Shown: positions 8,179 to 17,010 of the stretch, one piece after another
Position numbering within the stretch: the stretch's first letter is position 1
Layout of the letters: the number at the start of each line of letters is the position of its first letter
Assembly (NCBI GenBank): GCA_005223045.1
Contig: NJBM01000026.1
Span: 1-64,000, forward strand
From: Planctomycetes bacterium B3_Pla
Lineage (GTDB): Bacteria > Planctomycetota > Phycisphaerae > Sedimentisphaerales > Anaerobacaceae
Length of the DNA stretch: 64,000 nucleotides
Direction: 5' to 3'
Program-made: the position numbers and the translations under genes
Notes under the pieces: generated by a model
Seen by the model: the letters and a program-made list of their open reading frames with translations, nothing else
What the model was told of the DNA's origin: nothing
The model's database searches: none

Positions 8179-8820
8179 ATGAAGAAACTGATTATGATTT
8201 GCGTTATGGCAGCCCTGGTCCTGGCCGTTACCAGCCGGACACAGGCAGGCCCGACCATAACATACGTGGATGTCGTGGATGCCACTGACGGCCAACCCGA
8301 CACGTATTTTGTCCCTGCAGATGTTTCCGATGACAGTATTTGGAACGCCGATGGCGGTAAATACTATCGGTACCATTCCGGAGACTGGGGTTGGAACCAT
8401 ACGTTTAGCCCGCCGGGCGAAGAGCCCGATGTAATCAACTGGGCAACGTTGGAGATCACGGCGTACGATGTTGATCCGGGAGAAATTAACATCATCAGCG
8501 GCGATGGAATCGTGTTAGGCCAGCTTGTTGTCGGTGACGACAAATGGTCAACCACGACTTTCGATCTCTCCGACACTGCTCTGGCTGAACTGATGGACGG
8601 TACAATGGACATCTGGATGGATATTGACTCAACACACGACTATATGGTCTGGGCGGTAGCCCTTGGGTCATCCACACTAACAGTGAACTATGACACGATC
8701 GAATTGGTCCCCCCAGAGACACCGGGGACCGCCCCGACGATCCCGGCTCCCGGTGCTGTTCTGTTAGGCAGCATTGGTGTAGGCGTGGTCGGCTGGCTGC
8801 GGAGACGTAGAACACTGTAA
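8179..8820 (+). CDS. Exported PEP-CTERM-like sorting-signal protein
   Basis: 213 residues. A signal peptide (MKK, then a hydrophobic stretch to about residue 24) leads an acidic beta-rich body with no known catalytic motif. The C-terminus has the sorting pattern of PEP-CTERM proteins in the variant common in Planctomycetes: IPAPGA, a hydrophobic helix (VLLGSIGVGVVGWL) and a terminal RRRR cluster. Such proteins are processed by an exosortase and kept at the cell surface or in exopolysaccharide (family knowledge). GGAG lies 7 nt before the ATG. It is a single-gene unit between a distant promoter and a strong terminator. Confidence 0.85.
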   Translation: MKKLIMICVMAALVLAVTSRTQAGPTITYVDVVDATDGQPDTYFVPADVSDDSIWNADGGKYYRYHSGDWGWNHTFSPPGEEPDVINWATLEITAYDVDPGEINIISGDGIVLGQLVVGDDKWSTTTFDLSDTALAELMDGTMDIWMDIDSTHDYMVWAVALGSSTLTVNYDTIELVPPETPGTAPTIPAPGAVLLGSIGVGVVGWLRRRRTL

Positions 8821-8879
8821 GAATGTTATGTGAAAACTAAGTTTGGTAAGGCTGTGAGCCTTGTGCTGGCAGCCCGTCT

Positions 8880-8930
8880 AAGCCCCTGCTTTGTTACCTC
8901 CTCTCCCTCCGAGAAGCAGGGGCTTTTTCT
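8880..8930 (+). terminator. Rho-independent terminator after the PEP-CTERM gene
   Basis: AAGCCCCTGCTT pairs with AAGCAGGGGCTT across a loop of about 25 nt, directly followed by TTTTTCTTT. The gene-free stretch from here to 9676 otherwise holds a promoter at 9424-9453, the leader block at 9546-9672 and a doubtful reverse-strand frame. Confidence 0.85.
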
Positions 8931-9423
8931 TTGTCTGCTTAAATTCCCTCTTCTATCACGTTCTTTTCTGTTTCGCATGGCCTAAAGTCCGGGAATATCC
9001 TGATTTTTGAGAGGACCAGATTCGATAGGGAAGATTAGGGAAGATTGTTGAGCACCGAGAGGAATGTGCGCGGCGACGGGAAATGAGATGCAACCTGAAT
9101 ATCTGTCAGGTTTTCTTGTATTGCCGTGATGATTTAGAGACGGATTCCATCAGACTCTTGAGAAGGACGCGCAATGCCTTGAGATTCTCGACTGCTATCA
9201 ACGTAACCGCCGCTCTGAGGTGAGTTCTAATACTCTTGAACATTGCCGCCCCTTTCAGAACAGTCCTTCGTTTCGCCCTTTCATTGCGTTTGCACTTGTA
9301 CAGACGTTTAGAACATCCTTTTATTGCAGCTATTAAGAAAAATTCGTAAAAATTTCCGCAAAGCGCATTTTCCTGCTCAATTTTCGCAAAAAGAAATAAG
9401 CATCCATTGTCCGGAGATTCTCC

Positions 9424-9453
9424 TTGACGGCAAGGTGGGCAATCTGGTATAAG
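9424..9453 (+). promoter_or_regulatory. Sigma-70-like promoter of the LamG/PA14 protein gene
   Basis: TTGACG, an 18-bp spacer and TATAAG, about 225 nt before the start codon. The flanks match those of the promoter at 7703-7731 (shared ATCTGGTA before the -10 region and GTGAAGCT after it), which suggests that the two exported-protein genes are controlled alike. Confidence 0.5.
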
Positions 9454-9545
9454 TGAAGCTGTTGGGATTTGTGGGTATCTATCTCCCAACAGGCGAAACA
9501 CCTGTCGTTTGTTCCGGATACCGGCTTCGCTAACCGGACCTTACG

Positions 9546-9672
9546 TTGGGCTTTGGAAGGAATGAGGTGGCTTTAAATCCCCGTAAACTGTCCTGTACGA
9601 ACATGAACGAAGATGTTCTTTACGTGAAAACTGTTGCCAATCACCTTATCTTAACCCTTATTTTAGGAGGAC
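9546..9672 (+). repeat. Duplicated leader block, copy 1
   Basis: About 127 nt just upstream of the gene at 9677 are nearly repeated at 12470-12597 upstream of the paralogous gene at 12601. Shared segments include GGCTTTAAATCCCCGTAAAC, CATGAACGAAGATGTTCTTT and CTTATTTTAGGAGG, which carries the ribosome site. By eye about nine of ten positions agree. It can be read as the tail of a pseudopilin-like reading frame, as in copy 2. Confidence 0.85.
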
Positions 9673-9676
9673 TATC

Positions 9677-12256
9677 ATGTGTGGGAAATTGATTCACCTG
9701 GTTTGTTTGATTTTGGTATTGGGCTTGGTTGGGGTCAGTGCGGCTCAGAATGTTGACCCGGCACTTGTGGGCTGGTGGACCTTCGACGAAGGTTCGGGCA
9801 ATGTCGCCGGGGAGCTGACCGACAAGAGCGTCGAGGGAACGTTTTTCGGCGATCCGAAGTGGGGCTTCGACGGCGAACACAGAGGTGTCCTGGTATTCGA
9901 CGGGGTCGATGATTACGTATTCATCGACGGGCACTTCAACCTTCCGGTTTACACTATGGCCGTATGGTTTCGAGTTGATGGCGGATCGGGTTCGCGAGAC
10001 ATCCTGTCGGCCTATGCCACGGGTGTAGACCATGGCATACTCCTCGAATTGCAGGGAGACGGCACACTGCGCTACTTGCATCGTTATCCCCTGGGTACAG
10101 GCGGAGGCACCAATATCTACACGACCACGACGTATGACGACGGCGCTTGGTACCACGCCGCAATGGTCAAGTCGGAAAATAAGATAACACTTTTCATAAA
10201 CGGCGAGGAAGTGGACTCAACAGGCGACATCAGCGAGTTCAACCCAGGTGACACCTTTGGCGTTGCGCTGGGAGTTCTCGACGACGAAAGGGGACTCGCG
10301 CGGCTCTTCCCCGGTGCGATGGACGATGTCCGTATCTACGACCGTCCGATGTCGGCCGAAGAGATTCAGGCTATCATGCAACTGGAAATATGGCCATACG
10401 CCTATGGACCCAGTCCTGCCGACGGCGCTCTTCATCCGGATACGTGGGTGAACCTAAGCTGGGCGCCGGGACCTCTGGCCGTATCGCACGACATTTACAT
10501 CGGCGACAATTTTGACGATGTCAATGACGGCACGGGCGATACATTCCGCGGCAATCAGACGGATACTTTCCTGGTCGCGGGCTTTCCCGGATTTGCCTTT
10601 CCGGACGGCCTGGTCCCGGGGACAACGTATTATTGGCGGGTCGATGGGGTCGATGATCTCAATCCGGATAGTCCCTGGAAGGGCAGCGTATGGAGCTTCC
10701 TGGTCCCTCCGAAGAAGGCCTACGAGCCTGTCCCGCCTGAAGGGTCCAAGTTCATAGATGTGGATGTGGAATTGAACTGGACGGCAGGCTTTGGCGCCAA
10801 GCTGCACACCGTGTATTTCGGCGACAACTTCGACGATGTCAGCAATGCCACAGGCGGGGCTGCGCAGGGAACCACGACTTTTGCCCCGGGCGCACTGGAA
10901 CCGGACAAGACGTATTACTGGCGGGTCGATGAGTTTGACGTCGTTACAACGCATAAAGGCGACGTATGGAGCTTTACGGCTGCCGGCACCGGCGGAGGCG
11001 TCAAGGGCGAGTACTACCAGGGCCGTAATTTCAACACACTCGCGCTGACCAGGACCGATCCCCAGATAGACTTCAGTTGGGGTGGCGCTCCAGATCCGGC
11101 GGTCCCGGAGGACGATTTCTCGGTCAGATGGTCCGGCGAAGTCGAAGCGGCATTTACCGAAACCTACACTTTCTACACAAACAGCGACGACGGTGTGCGA
11201 CTGTGGATCGACGGCATACAGCTTGTCAACAACTGGACCGACCACGGCAACACCGAGAACAGCGGAAACATGGATCTCGTCGCCGGGCAGATATACAGTA
11301 TTCAGATGGAGCACTATGACAGCAGCGGCGGCGCTGTGGCGGAGCTTCGCTGGTCAAGCCCGCGGACACCGAAGCAGTTCGTTCCACAAGCGGCATTGTC
11401 ACTGCCTGTGAGGGCGCACAATCCCAAACCGCTCAACGGCATCGTCGGCGTAAAACTCACGGACGCCCTTGACTGGATGGCCGGAGACCAAGGCGCTTCA
11501 CACGAAGTGTACTTCGGCACGGACCGGGAGGCAGTCAGAAACGCCGACAAGGCTTCGCCCGAGTATCAGGGGACCAAGGCGCTTGGAGATGAGAACTACG
11601 ATGTTGGCAAGCTCGCCTGGGATACCACTTACTTCTGGCGCGTCGATGAAGTCAACGACGTCAATCCAGACAGCCCCTGGGTGGGCACCGTTTGGAGCTT
11701 TTCAACGGGTGATTTCCTCCTCGTCGAAGACTTCGAGGACTATAACGACTATCCACCCGATGAGATATGGAACACCTGGATAGACGGATTCGGGACTACG
11801 ACAAATGGCTCGACGGCAGGCTATGCCAACCCCGACTTTCTCGCAGGCGAGCATTATGTCGAGACTGTCGTCGTTCACGGCGGCGCCCAGTCGATGCCGT
11901 TGTTCTACGACAACAATCTCAAGTATTCCGAAGCGACAATGACGTTGGTTTATCCGACCGACTGGACCGAGGAGGGCGTTGGGAACCTGTCGCTGTGGAT
12001 CCGCGGCGATTCGGCCAATGCGGCCGAGCGGTTGTATGTTGCCATTAGCGGAGCCGCGGTGTACCACGATGATCCCGCTGTGGCGCAGACGACTATATGG
12101 ACCGAGTGGGTCATCCCGTTGACGGCATTTTCCGACCAGGGCGTGGATCTGACCAGTGTCAATGCGATTTCCCTCGGTCTTGGCGACAAGAACAACGTCG
12201 TGGCCGGTGGTTCAGGTGTAATCTTTGTTGACAACATTCGGCTGTATCGGCCCTAA
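9677..12256 (+). CDS. Large secreted surface protein with LamG and PA14 domains
   Basis: 859 residues. A signal peptide ends near residue 23. A LamG/concanavalin-like domain covers about 28-233 (GWWTFDEGSG, FDGVDDYV, MDDVRIYDRPMSAEE). Two or three Fib-III-like modules with WxPG and TYYWRVD follow (about 240-437 and 580-680). A PA14 carbohydrate-binding domain lies at about 439-572 (GEYYQG, YTFYTNSDDGVRLWIDG). The last 180 residues form a jelly-roll-like module beginning LLVEDFEDYND and ending VDNIRLYRP, close to the C-terminus of the paralogue at 12601. No catalytic motif is seen, so glycan binding or adhesion outside the cell is the likely role. The ATG follows AGGAGGACTATC. Confidence 0.8.
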   Translation: MCGKLIHLVCLILVLGLVGVSAAQNVDPALVGWWTFDEGSGNVAGELTDKSVEGTFFGDPKWGFDGEHRGVLVFDGVDDYVFIDGHFNLPVYTMAVWFRVDGGSGSRDILSAYATGVDHGILLELQGDGTLRYLHRYPLGTGGGTNIYTTTTYDDGAWYHAAMVKSENKITLFINGEEVDSTGDISEFNPGDTFGVALGVLDDERGLARLFPGAMDDVRIYDRPMSAEEIQAIMQLEIWPYAYGPSPADGALHPDTWVNLSWAPGPLAVSHDIYIGDNFDDVNDGTGDTFRGNQTDTFLVAGFPGFAFPDGLVPGTTYYWRVDGVDDLNPDSPWKGSVWSFLVPPKKAYEPVPPEGSKFIDVDVELNWTAGFGAKLHTVYFGDNFDDVSNATGGAAQGTTTFAPGALEPDKTYYWRVDEFDVVTTHKGDVWSFTAAGTGGGVKGEYYQGRNFNTLALTRTDPQIDFSWGGAPDPAVPEDDFSVRWSGEVEAAFTETYTFYTNSDDGVRLWIDGIQLVNNWTDHGNTENSGNMDLVAGQIYSIQMEHYDSSGGAVAELRWSSPRTPKQFVPQAALSLPVRAHNPKPLNGIVGVKLTDALDWMAGDQGASHEVYFGTDREAVRNADKASPEYQGTKALGDENYDVGKLAWDTTYFWRVDEVNDVNPDSPWVGTVWSFSTGDFLLVEDFEDYNDYPPDEIWNTWIDGFGTTTNGSTAGYANPDFLAGEHYVETVVVHGGAQSMPLFYDNNLKYSEATMTLVYPTDWTEEGVGNLSLWIRGDSANAAERLYVAISGAAVYHDDPAVAQTTIWTEWVIPLTAFSDQGVDLTSVNAISLGLGDKNNVVAGGSGVIFVDNIRLYRP

Positions 12257-12328
12257 ATGTCGCCGGTCAGAGATGTTGTCCGGGCGATGAGAATACAGGA
12301 ATAGACACCGGTTGAGGCCTATACGGAT

Positions 12329-12480
12329 TTGTACGGTATAACCTTGATCGAGTTGCAGGTGGTGATCGCTATTATCGCCCTGCCGATGGTCATCATTCTG
12401 CCGGCGTTGAACTCCGTGAAGAGGAAAGCTGCAACAACTGTGTGTCTTAGCAATGCGAAGAACCTTGCCTTGGGCTTTGG
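12329..12480 (+). pseudogene. Relic of a type II secretion-type pseudopilin
   Basis: A short frame starting with TTG reads like a damaged prepilin N-terminus: ITLIELQVVIAIIALPMV, then ILPALN and SVKRKA, then CLSNAKNLALGFG. Compared with the intact prepilin at 63078 (FTLIELLVVIAIIAIL), the glycine and phenylalanine before the cleavage site are changed and the helix carries Q and P substitutions. No prepilin body follows. The frame passes straight into the leader block of the next gene, so this is a decayed gene end serving now, at most, as untranslated leader. Confidence 0.6.
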
Positions 12481-12597
12481 AAGGAACGACGTGGCTTTAA
12501 ATCCCCGTAAACTATCCTGTACAAACATGAACGAAGATGTTCTTTACGTAAGGACCGTTGTCAGTCACCTTATCTCAACCCTTATTTTAGGAGGATC
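12470..12597 (+). repeat. Duplicated leader block, copy 2
   Basis: Near-copy of 9546-9672, placed directly before the paralogous gene at 12601 and ending in the same TTTTAGGAGG ribosome site. It begins inside the pseudopilin relic, which indicates that the ancestral unit was pseudopilin tail plus leader plus surface-protein gene, duplicated in tandem. Confidence 0.85.
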
Positions 12598-12600
12598 GCT

Positions 12601-14652
12601 ATGTGCAGAAAACTGACTTATTCATTTCATCTTGTTCTGGTGCTTGGCTTTGTTCTGACGGGTACGGCCTATGCTGGTTCGCCCATCCTCAAGCTGGACA
12701 TCAACCAAACGGATACTCCGGCAGAAACGGAAGCGGACTTTGTTTCTTTCACACTCGCTGACAGTGGCTCGGAGGTAGCAGGTATCACAATCGAATTCGG
12801 CGGCACTCTTGACTCACGGCGCCGCGACACGCCGGCCGGTGTGCCTTTAGAGCAGATCTATCGTGATTTCATATTTTCACGGCCCGGCTCAATGACCGTC
12901 ACGCTGTCGGGTCTGGCGGGCAACACTACCTACGAGATAACGATCTACGCGTTTGATACGGGCAGTGCACAAACTCGAATCGCGGAGTGGACAGCCAACG
13001 GGGAATTTGTTTGCACGACCGAGTTTGACGGCGGGGTGAATCTCCCCGAAGCGGAGGGTGATTACGCCTTTACCGGAAAAGCCACGGCGAACAGCACCGG
13101 CATAATCGTTCTGGAAAGCGCACCGGTTGAGGGTACCCGCGAAATGTCGGGTGCGTCTCACCCTTTCGCTTTTCTCAACGGCCTGGTCATATCGTCGAGT
13201 GCTCCGATAACAAAAGCCCGGCGTCCCGAGCCAGTTGATGGCGCCCTCTATGCGGATACATGGGTCAACCTTTCCTGGATGCCGGGAGATCTCGCGGTTT
13301 CTCACGATGTCTATCTGGGCGACGATTTCGACGGCGTGAACAACGGTACTCCCGGCTCGCCGGGATTCGTGGGCAACCAATCCTCGACATTTATTGTTGC
13401 CGGTTTTCCCGGATTCCCCTATCCGGAGGGTCTCGTCCCGGGCACAACCTACTACTGGCGAATCGACGAAGTCAACGATGCCGAGCCGAACAGCCCGTGG
13501 AAAGGCGACGTCTGGAGTTTCTCGATTCCGCCGAAAACTGCATACTTTCCCGACCCGGCCGACGGCACTGAGTTTGTGGACCCGAACGCGGCCTTTAGCT
13601 GGACGGGAGGGTTCGGCGCCAAATTACACACCGTTTATATGGGTACGAATTTCGACGATGTAAATAATGCCGCCGGAGGAGCACCGCAGGGGACTACAAC
13701 CTTCACTCCGGGGCCGCTCGAATCAGAGAAGGTCTATTACTGGCGGGTCGATGAGTTCGACGCCTTCGAGACGTACAAAGGCGACGTCTGGGCGTTTACA
13801 ACTCCGGGCGCCGTGGGCAATTCGCAGCCGGCTAATGGCGCGGTAGATGTGCAAATGACCGCAACGCTAAGCTGGACGCCGGCGGACAATGCCGCTTCGC
13901 ACGAGCTGTACTTCGGCACGGATGCGGATGCCGTCAAGAACGCCACCACAGCCTCGCCCGAGTATATAGGCCCTAAGGCGCTTGGCGCCGAGAGCTATGA
14001 TCCCGGAGGACTTGCCTGGGACAGCAGTTATGCCTGGCGCGTGGATGAGGTCTATCCGGATGGAACTGTCAAGGGTCTGGTCTGGAGCTTTACGACAGCC
14101 GACTTCCTGCTCGTGGACGATTTCGAGTCGTACAATGATATTGACCCGCCCGATCCCAACAGTAACAGGATATTCGACAAGTGGATAGACGGTTTCGGAA
14201 CCACAACGAACGGAGCTTTGGTTGGCAATGACCTTCCTTCGTACGCCGAGCAGACTGTTATTCACGGCGGCGCCCAGTCGATGATATACCGCTACGACAA
14301 CAACCTCAAGACTTCGGAGGCAACCTTGACGTTGGTTTATCCGCGAGACTGGACCGAGGAAGGCGTTGGGAATCTGTCGCTGTGGATCAGAGGCGATTTT
14401 GCCAATGCCGCCGAGCGGATGTATGTCGCTGTCGGCGGCAGCGCGACGGTGTACCACGATGATCCCGCTGTGGCACAGACGACTACATGGACCGAGTGGA
14501 TCATCCCGTTGCAGGCGTTTGCCGACCAAGGTGTGGATTTGACCAACGTCAATACGATTTCCATCGGCCTCGGAGACAAGAACAACATCGTTGCCGGCGG
14601 TTCAGGTGTAATCTATGTTGACGACATCAGGCTGTATCGTCCTGCACAATAG
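12601..14652 (+). CDS. Secreted multidomain protein, paralogue of the LamG/PA14 protein
   Basis: 683 residues. After a signal peptide (to about residue 25) comes a beta-rich N-terminal domain (about 28-200) with a TYEITIYAFDTG strand pattern, then three Fib-III-like modules with NLSWMPG, TYYWRIDEV and YYWRVDEFD, and a C-terminal jelly-roll-like module from LLVDDFESYND to VDDIRLYRP. Modules from about 206 on are closely similar to those of the protein at 9677, but LamG and PA14 are absent and the N-terminal domain differs, so the pair arose by duplication with domain swap. Exported glycan-binding role inferred. The ATG follows AGGAGGATCGCT. Confidence 0.78.
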   Translation: MCRKLTYSFHLVLVLGFVLTGTAYAGSPILKLDINQTDTPAETEADFVSFTLADSGSEVAGITIEFGGTLDSRRRDTPAGVPLEQIYRDFIFSRPGSMTVTLSGLAGNTTYEITIYAFDTGSAQTRIAEWTANGEFVCTTEFDGGVNLPEAEGDYAFTGKATANSTGIIVLESAPVEGTREMSGASHPFAFLNGLVISSSAPITKARRPEPVDGALYADTWVNLSWMPGDLAVSHDVYLGDDFDGVNNGTPGSPGFVGNQSSTFIVAGFPGFPYPEGLVPGTTYYWRIDEVNDAEPNSPWKGDVWSFSIPPKTAYFPDPADGTEFVDPNAAFSWTGGFGAKLHTVYMGTNFDDVNNAAGGAPQGTTTFTPGPLESEKVYYWRVDEFDAFETYKGDVWAFTTPGAVGNSQPANGAVDVQMTATLSWTPADNAASHELYFGTDADAVKNATTASPEYIGPKALGAESYDPGGLAWDSSYAWRVDEVYPDGTVKGLVWSFTTADFLLVDDFESYNDIDPPDPNSNRIFDKWIDGFGTTTNGALVGNDLPSYAEQTVIHGGAQSMIYRYDNNLKTSEATLTLVYPRDWTEEGVGNLSLWIRGDFANAAERMYVAVGGSATVYHDDPAVAQTTTWTEWIIPLQAFADQGVDLTNVNTISIGLGDKNNIVAGGSGVIYVDDIRLYRPAQ

Positions 14653-14703
14653 GAGGCGGCAGCTAATCGCGCAATTGAAATCGCAGATGTGAGCTGATAA
14701 TGT

Positions 14704-14740
14704 GGGCCTGTGCCAAACGGTTCGGTGCAGGCCCCGTTTG
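14704..14740 (+). terminator. Possible terminator hairpin between convergent genes
   Basis: GGGCCTG pairs with CAGGCCC around a loop containing a smaller GCC/GGT stem, followed by CGTTTG. The T run is weak. Position between the + surface-protein gene and the - GH28 gene suits a terminator. Confidence 0.4.
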
Positions 14741-14781
14741 CAAGCGGTAGTTTCAGATCCTGACTTAACTCAATGCGGTCT

Positions 14782-16389
14782 CTATTGCTTGGCGCGATAG
14801 TTGGACTGCTGAGCGAGGGCCGCTCCCTTAACATCCGGGCCCGCCATGAAAATCTTCTCGACGCCGCTAAGGTCGTTAGCCATAAGCACAATGCGGTCAC
14901 TGCGGGCGCCCTGCAGATTCAGGAACAACTCTGTACCGGCTTTTGGCCGACACCCCCGTATAAGAACGCCTCTGGCGTCAGTCAATCGAATCGTCGCCGC
15001 GGCCCCCGGTGAGCAAGTGGCGTCAAGACCATTAATTGAGACATCTTCTACATCTTCACACACCAGTGCATGACGCTCGTCGGGTTCGGCAGTCTGTAAC
15101 TGCACGTTTGTGAAGCTCAATCCTCGGACATGACGGCAATAGAAACCGTACGCGGAAAGCGTGCCGAACATTGTGCTTTCCGGGTAGCTGCCGGGCTTGT
15201 CAGGAATCTCCCTCGATGCATCTGCCCTTGTTCCGCCTCCATCGAAACTTAACTTGATATTGCTCAAAGATACATTCTCAACGACATGCCCCGGCAGACC
15301 TGTAATGGAGCAGCCGATGCCGGACACTTCCGTTGCGATTACATTGTCTATAGTCACGTTGCGAAAAATCCCCACACCGGGCTTGGGCTTGTCCTGGTCG
15401 TATTGCCGCGCCCTGTTGCCGAGACGCATGAAAATGGGGACACTCACGCCTTTGATCACAATGTTGGATATTGCAACACGATCCAGCATCCCTCCGTCAA
15501 CGATCTCCAGAGCCAAACCCGCGAGTCCTCTTTGTTTGCCGTAAGTGACTTTGGAATAGCGAGGAGAGCAAATTGTGCAATTGGTGATTGTGATGTTCTG
15601 AAAGCCTCCGCCGGACTCGGTGCCCATCTTAATCGCATTGCAATGGCTGCTGACGACACAGTTGGCAATGGTTATATTTTCACAGGGTTTGAGTGACAGG
15701 CTTTTCATGACTATCGCGTCGTCATCAGAATCCACAACACAGCCGGAGATGCGCACGTCCCGGCAACTGTCGATGTTCAGGCCGTCGTTGTTATAAGCGA
15801 CATGGTTGAAGACTGTGATGCCCCGAACGGCCAGCCTGTCGCAATTGCTGTAATGCTGCATCCAGCTTCCGGCGCTGCGCAGATTGACCCCTTCTATGAG
15901 AACATCACGGCAGTTCTCCAGGTAGATGCCTCTGGGCCGGCTTCTGTCTTTCCAGCGAAATGCCGAACCCTGGCCGTCAATGGTGCCCTGCCCTCGTATG
16001 GCAACGTGCCGGAGGCCCCTGCCGGCGATGAGACTCCAACTGCTGAAGTTCCGGACGTCCGATCCCTTGCCCTGGTGCGTGTGGGGATGAGCATAATCAT
16101 TGGGATCTCGGCTCCCCAGCAGCGTAGCGCCCGAATCGATCAAGAGGGTTACGTGGTCTTCCAGGTAAATGGTGCCTGAGAGCCAGCTTCCCGGCGGAAA
16201 GTAAACAGTCCCCCCGCCTTCTGCAGCGCACTTGTTAATCGCCGCCTGGATCGACGTAGTGCATAGTGTTTTGCCATCCGCCTTAGCGCCGTAATCGCGC
16301 ACATCATATACGGCTTCGGCACCTGCGGCAAAACTGGTTGCCGCGAGACAAAGGAATGCTGATGAGATCCAGCGTCTGTCAAGAAACAT
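14782..16389 (-). CDS. Glycoside hydrolase family 28 (polygalacturonase-like), exported
   Basis: 535 residues. A signal peptide ends near residue 24. The N-terminus has the pectate-lyase-like opening seen in GH28 (VRDYGAKADG, AAINKCAAEGGGTVYFPPG). The right-handed beta-helix core carries NNDGLNIDSC, the DSDDDAIVMKS catalytic aspartates and SHCNAIKMGTES at the place where classic enzymes have a GHG motif, so the histidine is replaced. The enzyme probably cleaves pectin- or rhamnogalacturonan-like uronic polymers outside the cytoplasm. AAAGGAG stands 5 nt before the ATG. It lies in a run of exported sugar-processing genes. Confidence 0.85.
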   Translation of the reverse strand: MFLDRRWISSAFLCLAATSFAAGAEAVYDVRDYGAKADGKTLCTTSIQAAINKCAAEGGGTVYFPPGSWLSGTIYLEDHVTLLIDSGATLLGSRDPNDYAHPHTHQGKGSDVRNFSSWSLIAGRGLRHVAIRGQGTIDGQGSAFRWKDRSRPRGIYLENCRDVLIEGVNLRSAGSWMQHYSNCDRLAVRGITVFNHVAYNNDGLNIDSCRDVRISGCVVDSDDDAIVMKSLSLKPCENITIANCVVSSHCNAIKMGTESGGGFQNITITNCTICSPRYSKVTYGKQRGLAGLALEIVDGGMLDRVAISNIVIKGVSVPIFMRLGNRARQYDQDKPKPGVGIFRNVTIDNVIATEVSGIGCSITGLPGHVVENVSLSNIKLSFDGGGTRADASREIPDKPGSYPESTMFGTLSAYGFYCRHVRGLSFTNVQLQTAEPDERHALVCEDVEDVSINGLDATCSPGAAATIRLTDARGVLIRGCRPKAGTELFLNLQGARSDRIVLMANDLSGVEKIFMAGPDVKGAALAQQSNYRAKQ

Positions 16390-16479
16390 CGGTCTCCTTT
16401 CCGCATCCTGAGCGTCGGAGCGGTCAAAAAGACCCGGTCGTATAGCGTGGCCTTTTGGGTACTGCGCTTCGTTAATCGA

Positions 16480-16683
16480 TTAAGCAGGGACTACGTTGGT
16501 CGCACAAGGACCTTTCTTGCCTTCTCCGACCTCGAACTCGACCTTCTGGCCCTCATCGAGTGTTGCGTAGCCTTCTGTCTTAATCTCCGAGTGGTGGACA
16601 AACAAGTCATCCCCGCTCTCATCCGGGACAATAAAGCCAAATCCTTTTTTCGAATTGAACCATTTTACTGTTCCTGTGCTCAC
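16480..16683 (-). CDS. csp: Cold-shock domain protein
   Basis: 67 residues, the normal length of CspA-like proteins. It has the GTVKWFNSKKGFGFI opening with RNP-1 (KGFGFI) and RNP-2 (LFVHH), and ends with the usual glutamate-rich strand and ATNVVP. It binds single-stranded RNA or DNA and acts as an RNA chaperone. AAGGAGAAGT precedes the ATG. A 327-nt gap separates it from the end of the GH95-like gene; nothing else is recognised there. Confidence 0.95.
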   Translation of the reverse strand: MSTGTVKWFNSKKGFGFIVPDESGDDLFVHHSEIKTEGYATLDEGQKVEFEVGEGKKGPCATNVVPA

Positions 16684-17010
16684 TTGTACTTCTCCTTGGC
16701 CTGGTTGCGGACCGCCTTGCTAACATCTCTCATTCTAAGCTTGCCGGGGACATGCTCCAGAGAGACGAAAGAGTATGCCCCACAAACGCCCTACTATACC
16801 AGCAACATTTGCGGTGATTCAAGAAAAATAATTAAAATATGCCGGATGCGGAAACGTCTTTCAGCGTGGCCCGAGACACAGGATTTTGCCGTTTTTCAGC
16901 GAGATATATACCTGCCCATAAGCTGCGGCCATGCCGTCCCAGACTGGCGCCGATTCGAGGCTCAATTCCACCAGTTTCTCGCCGTCCGGGGCCAATACGG
17001 CCTGTAGCAG

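Noticed and set aside
9106..9501. 131-codon reverse-strand frame rich in Arg and Lys
   Set aside because: The basic C-terminal half looks slightly protein-like, perhaps a decayed transposase end, but no motif or ribosome site supports it and it runs over the putative promoter at 9424.
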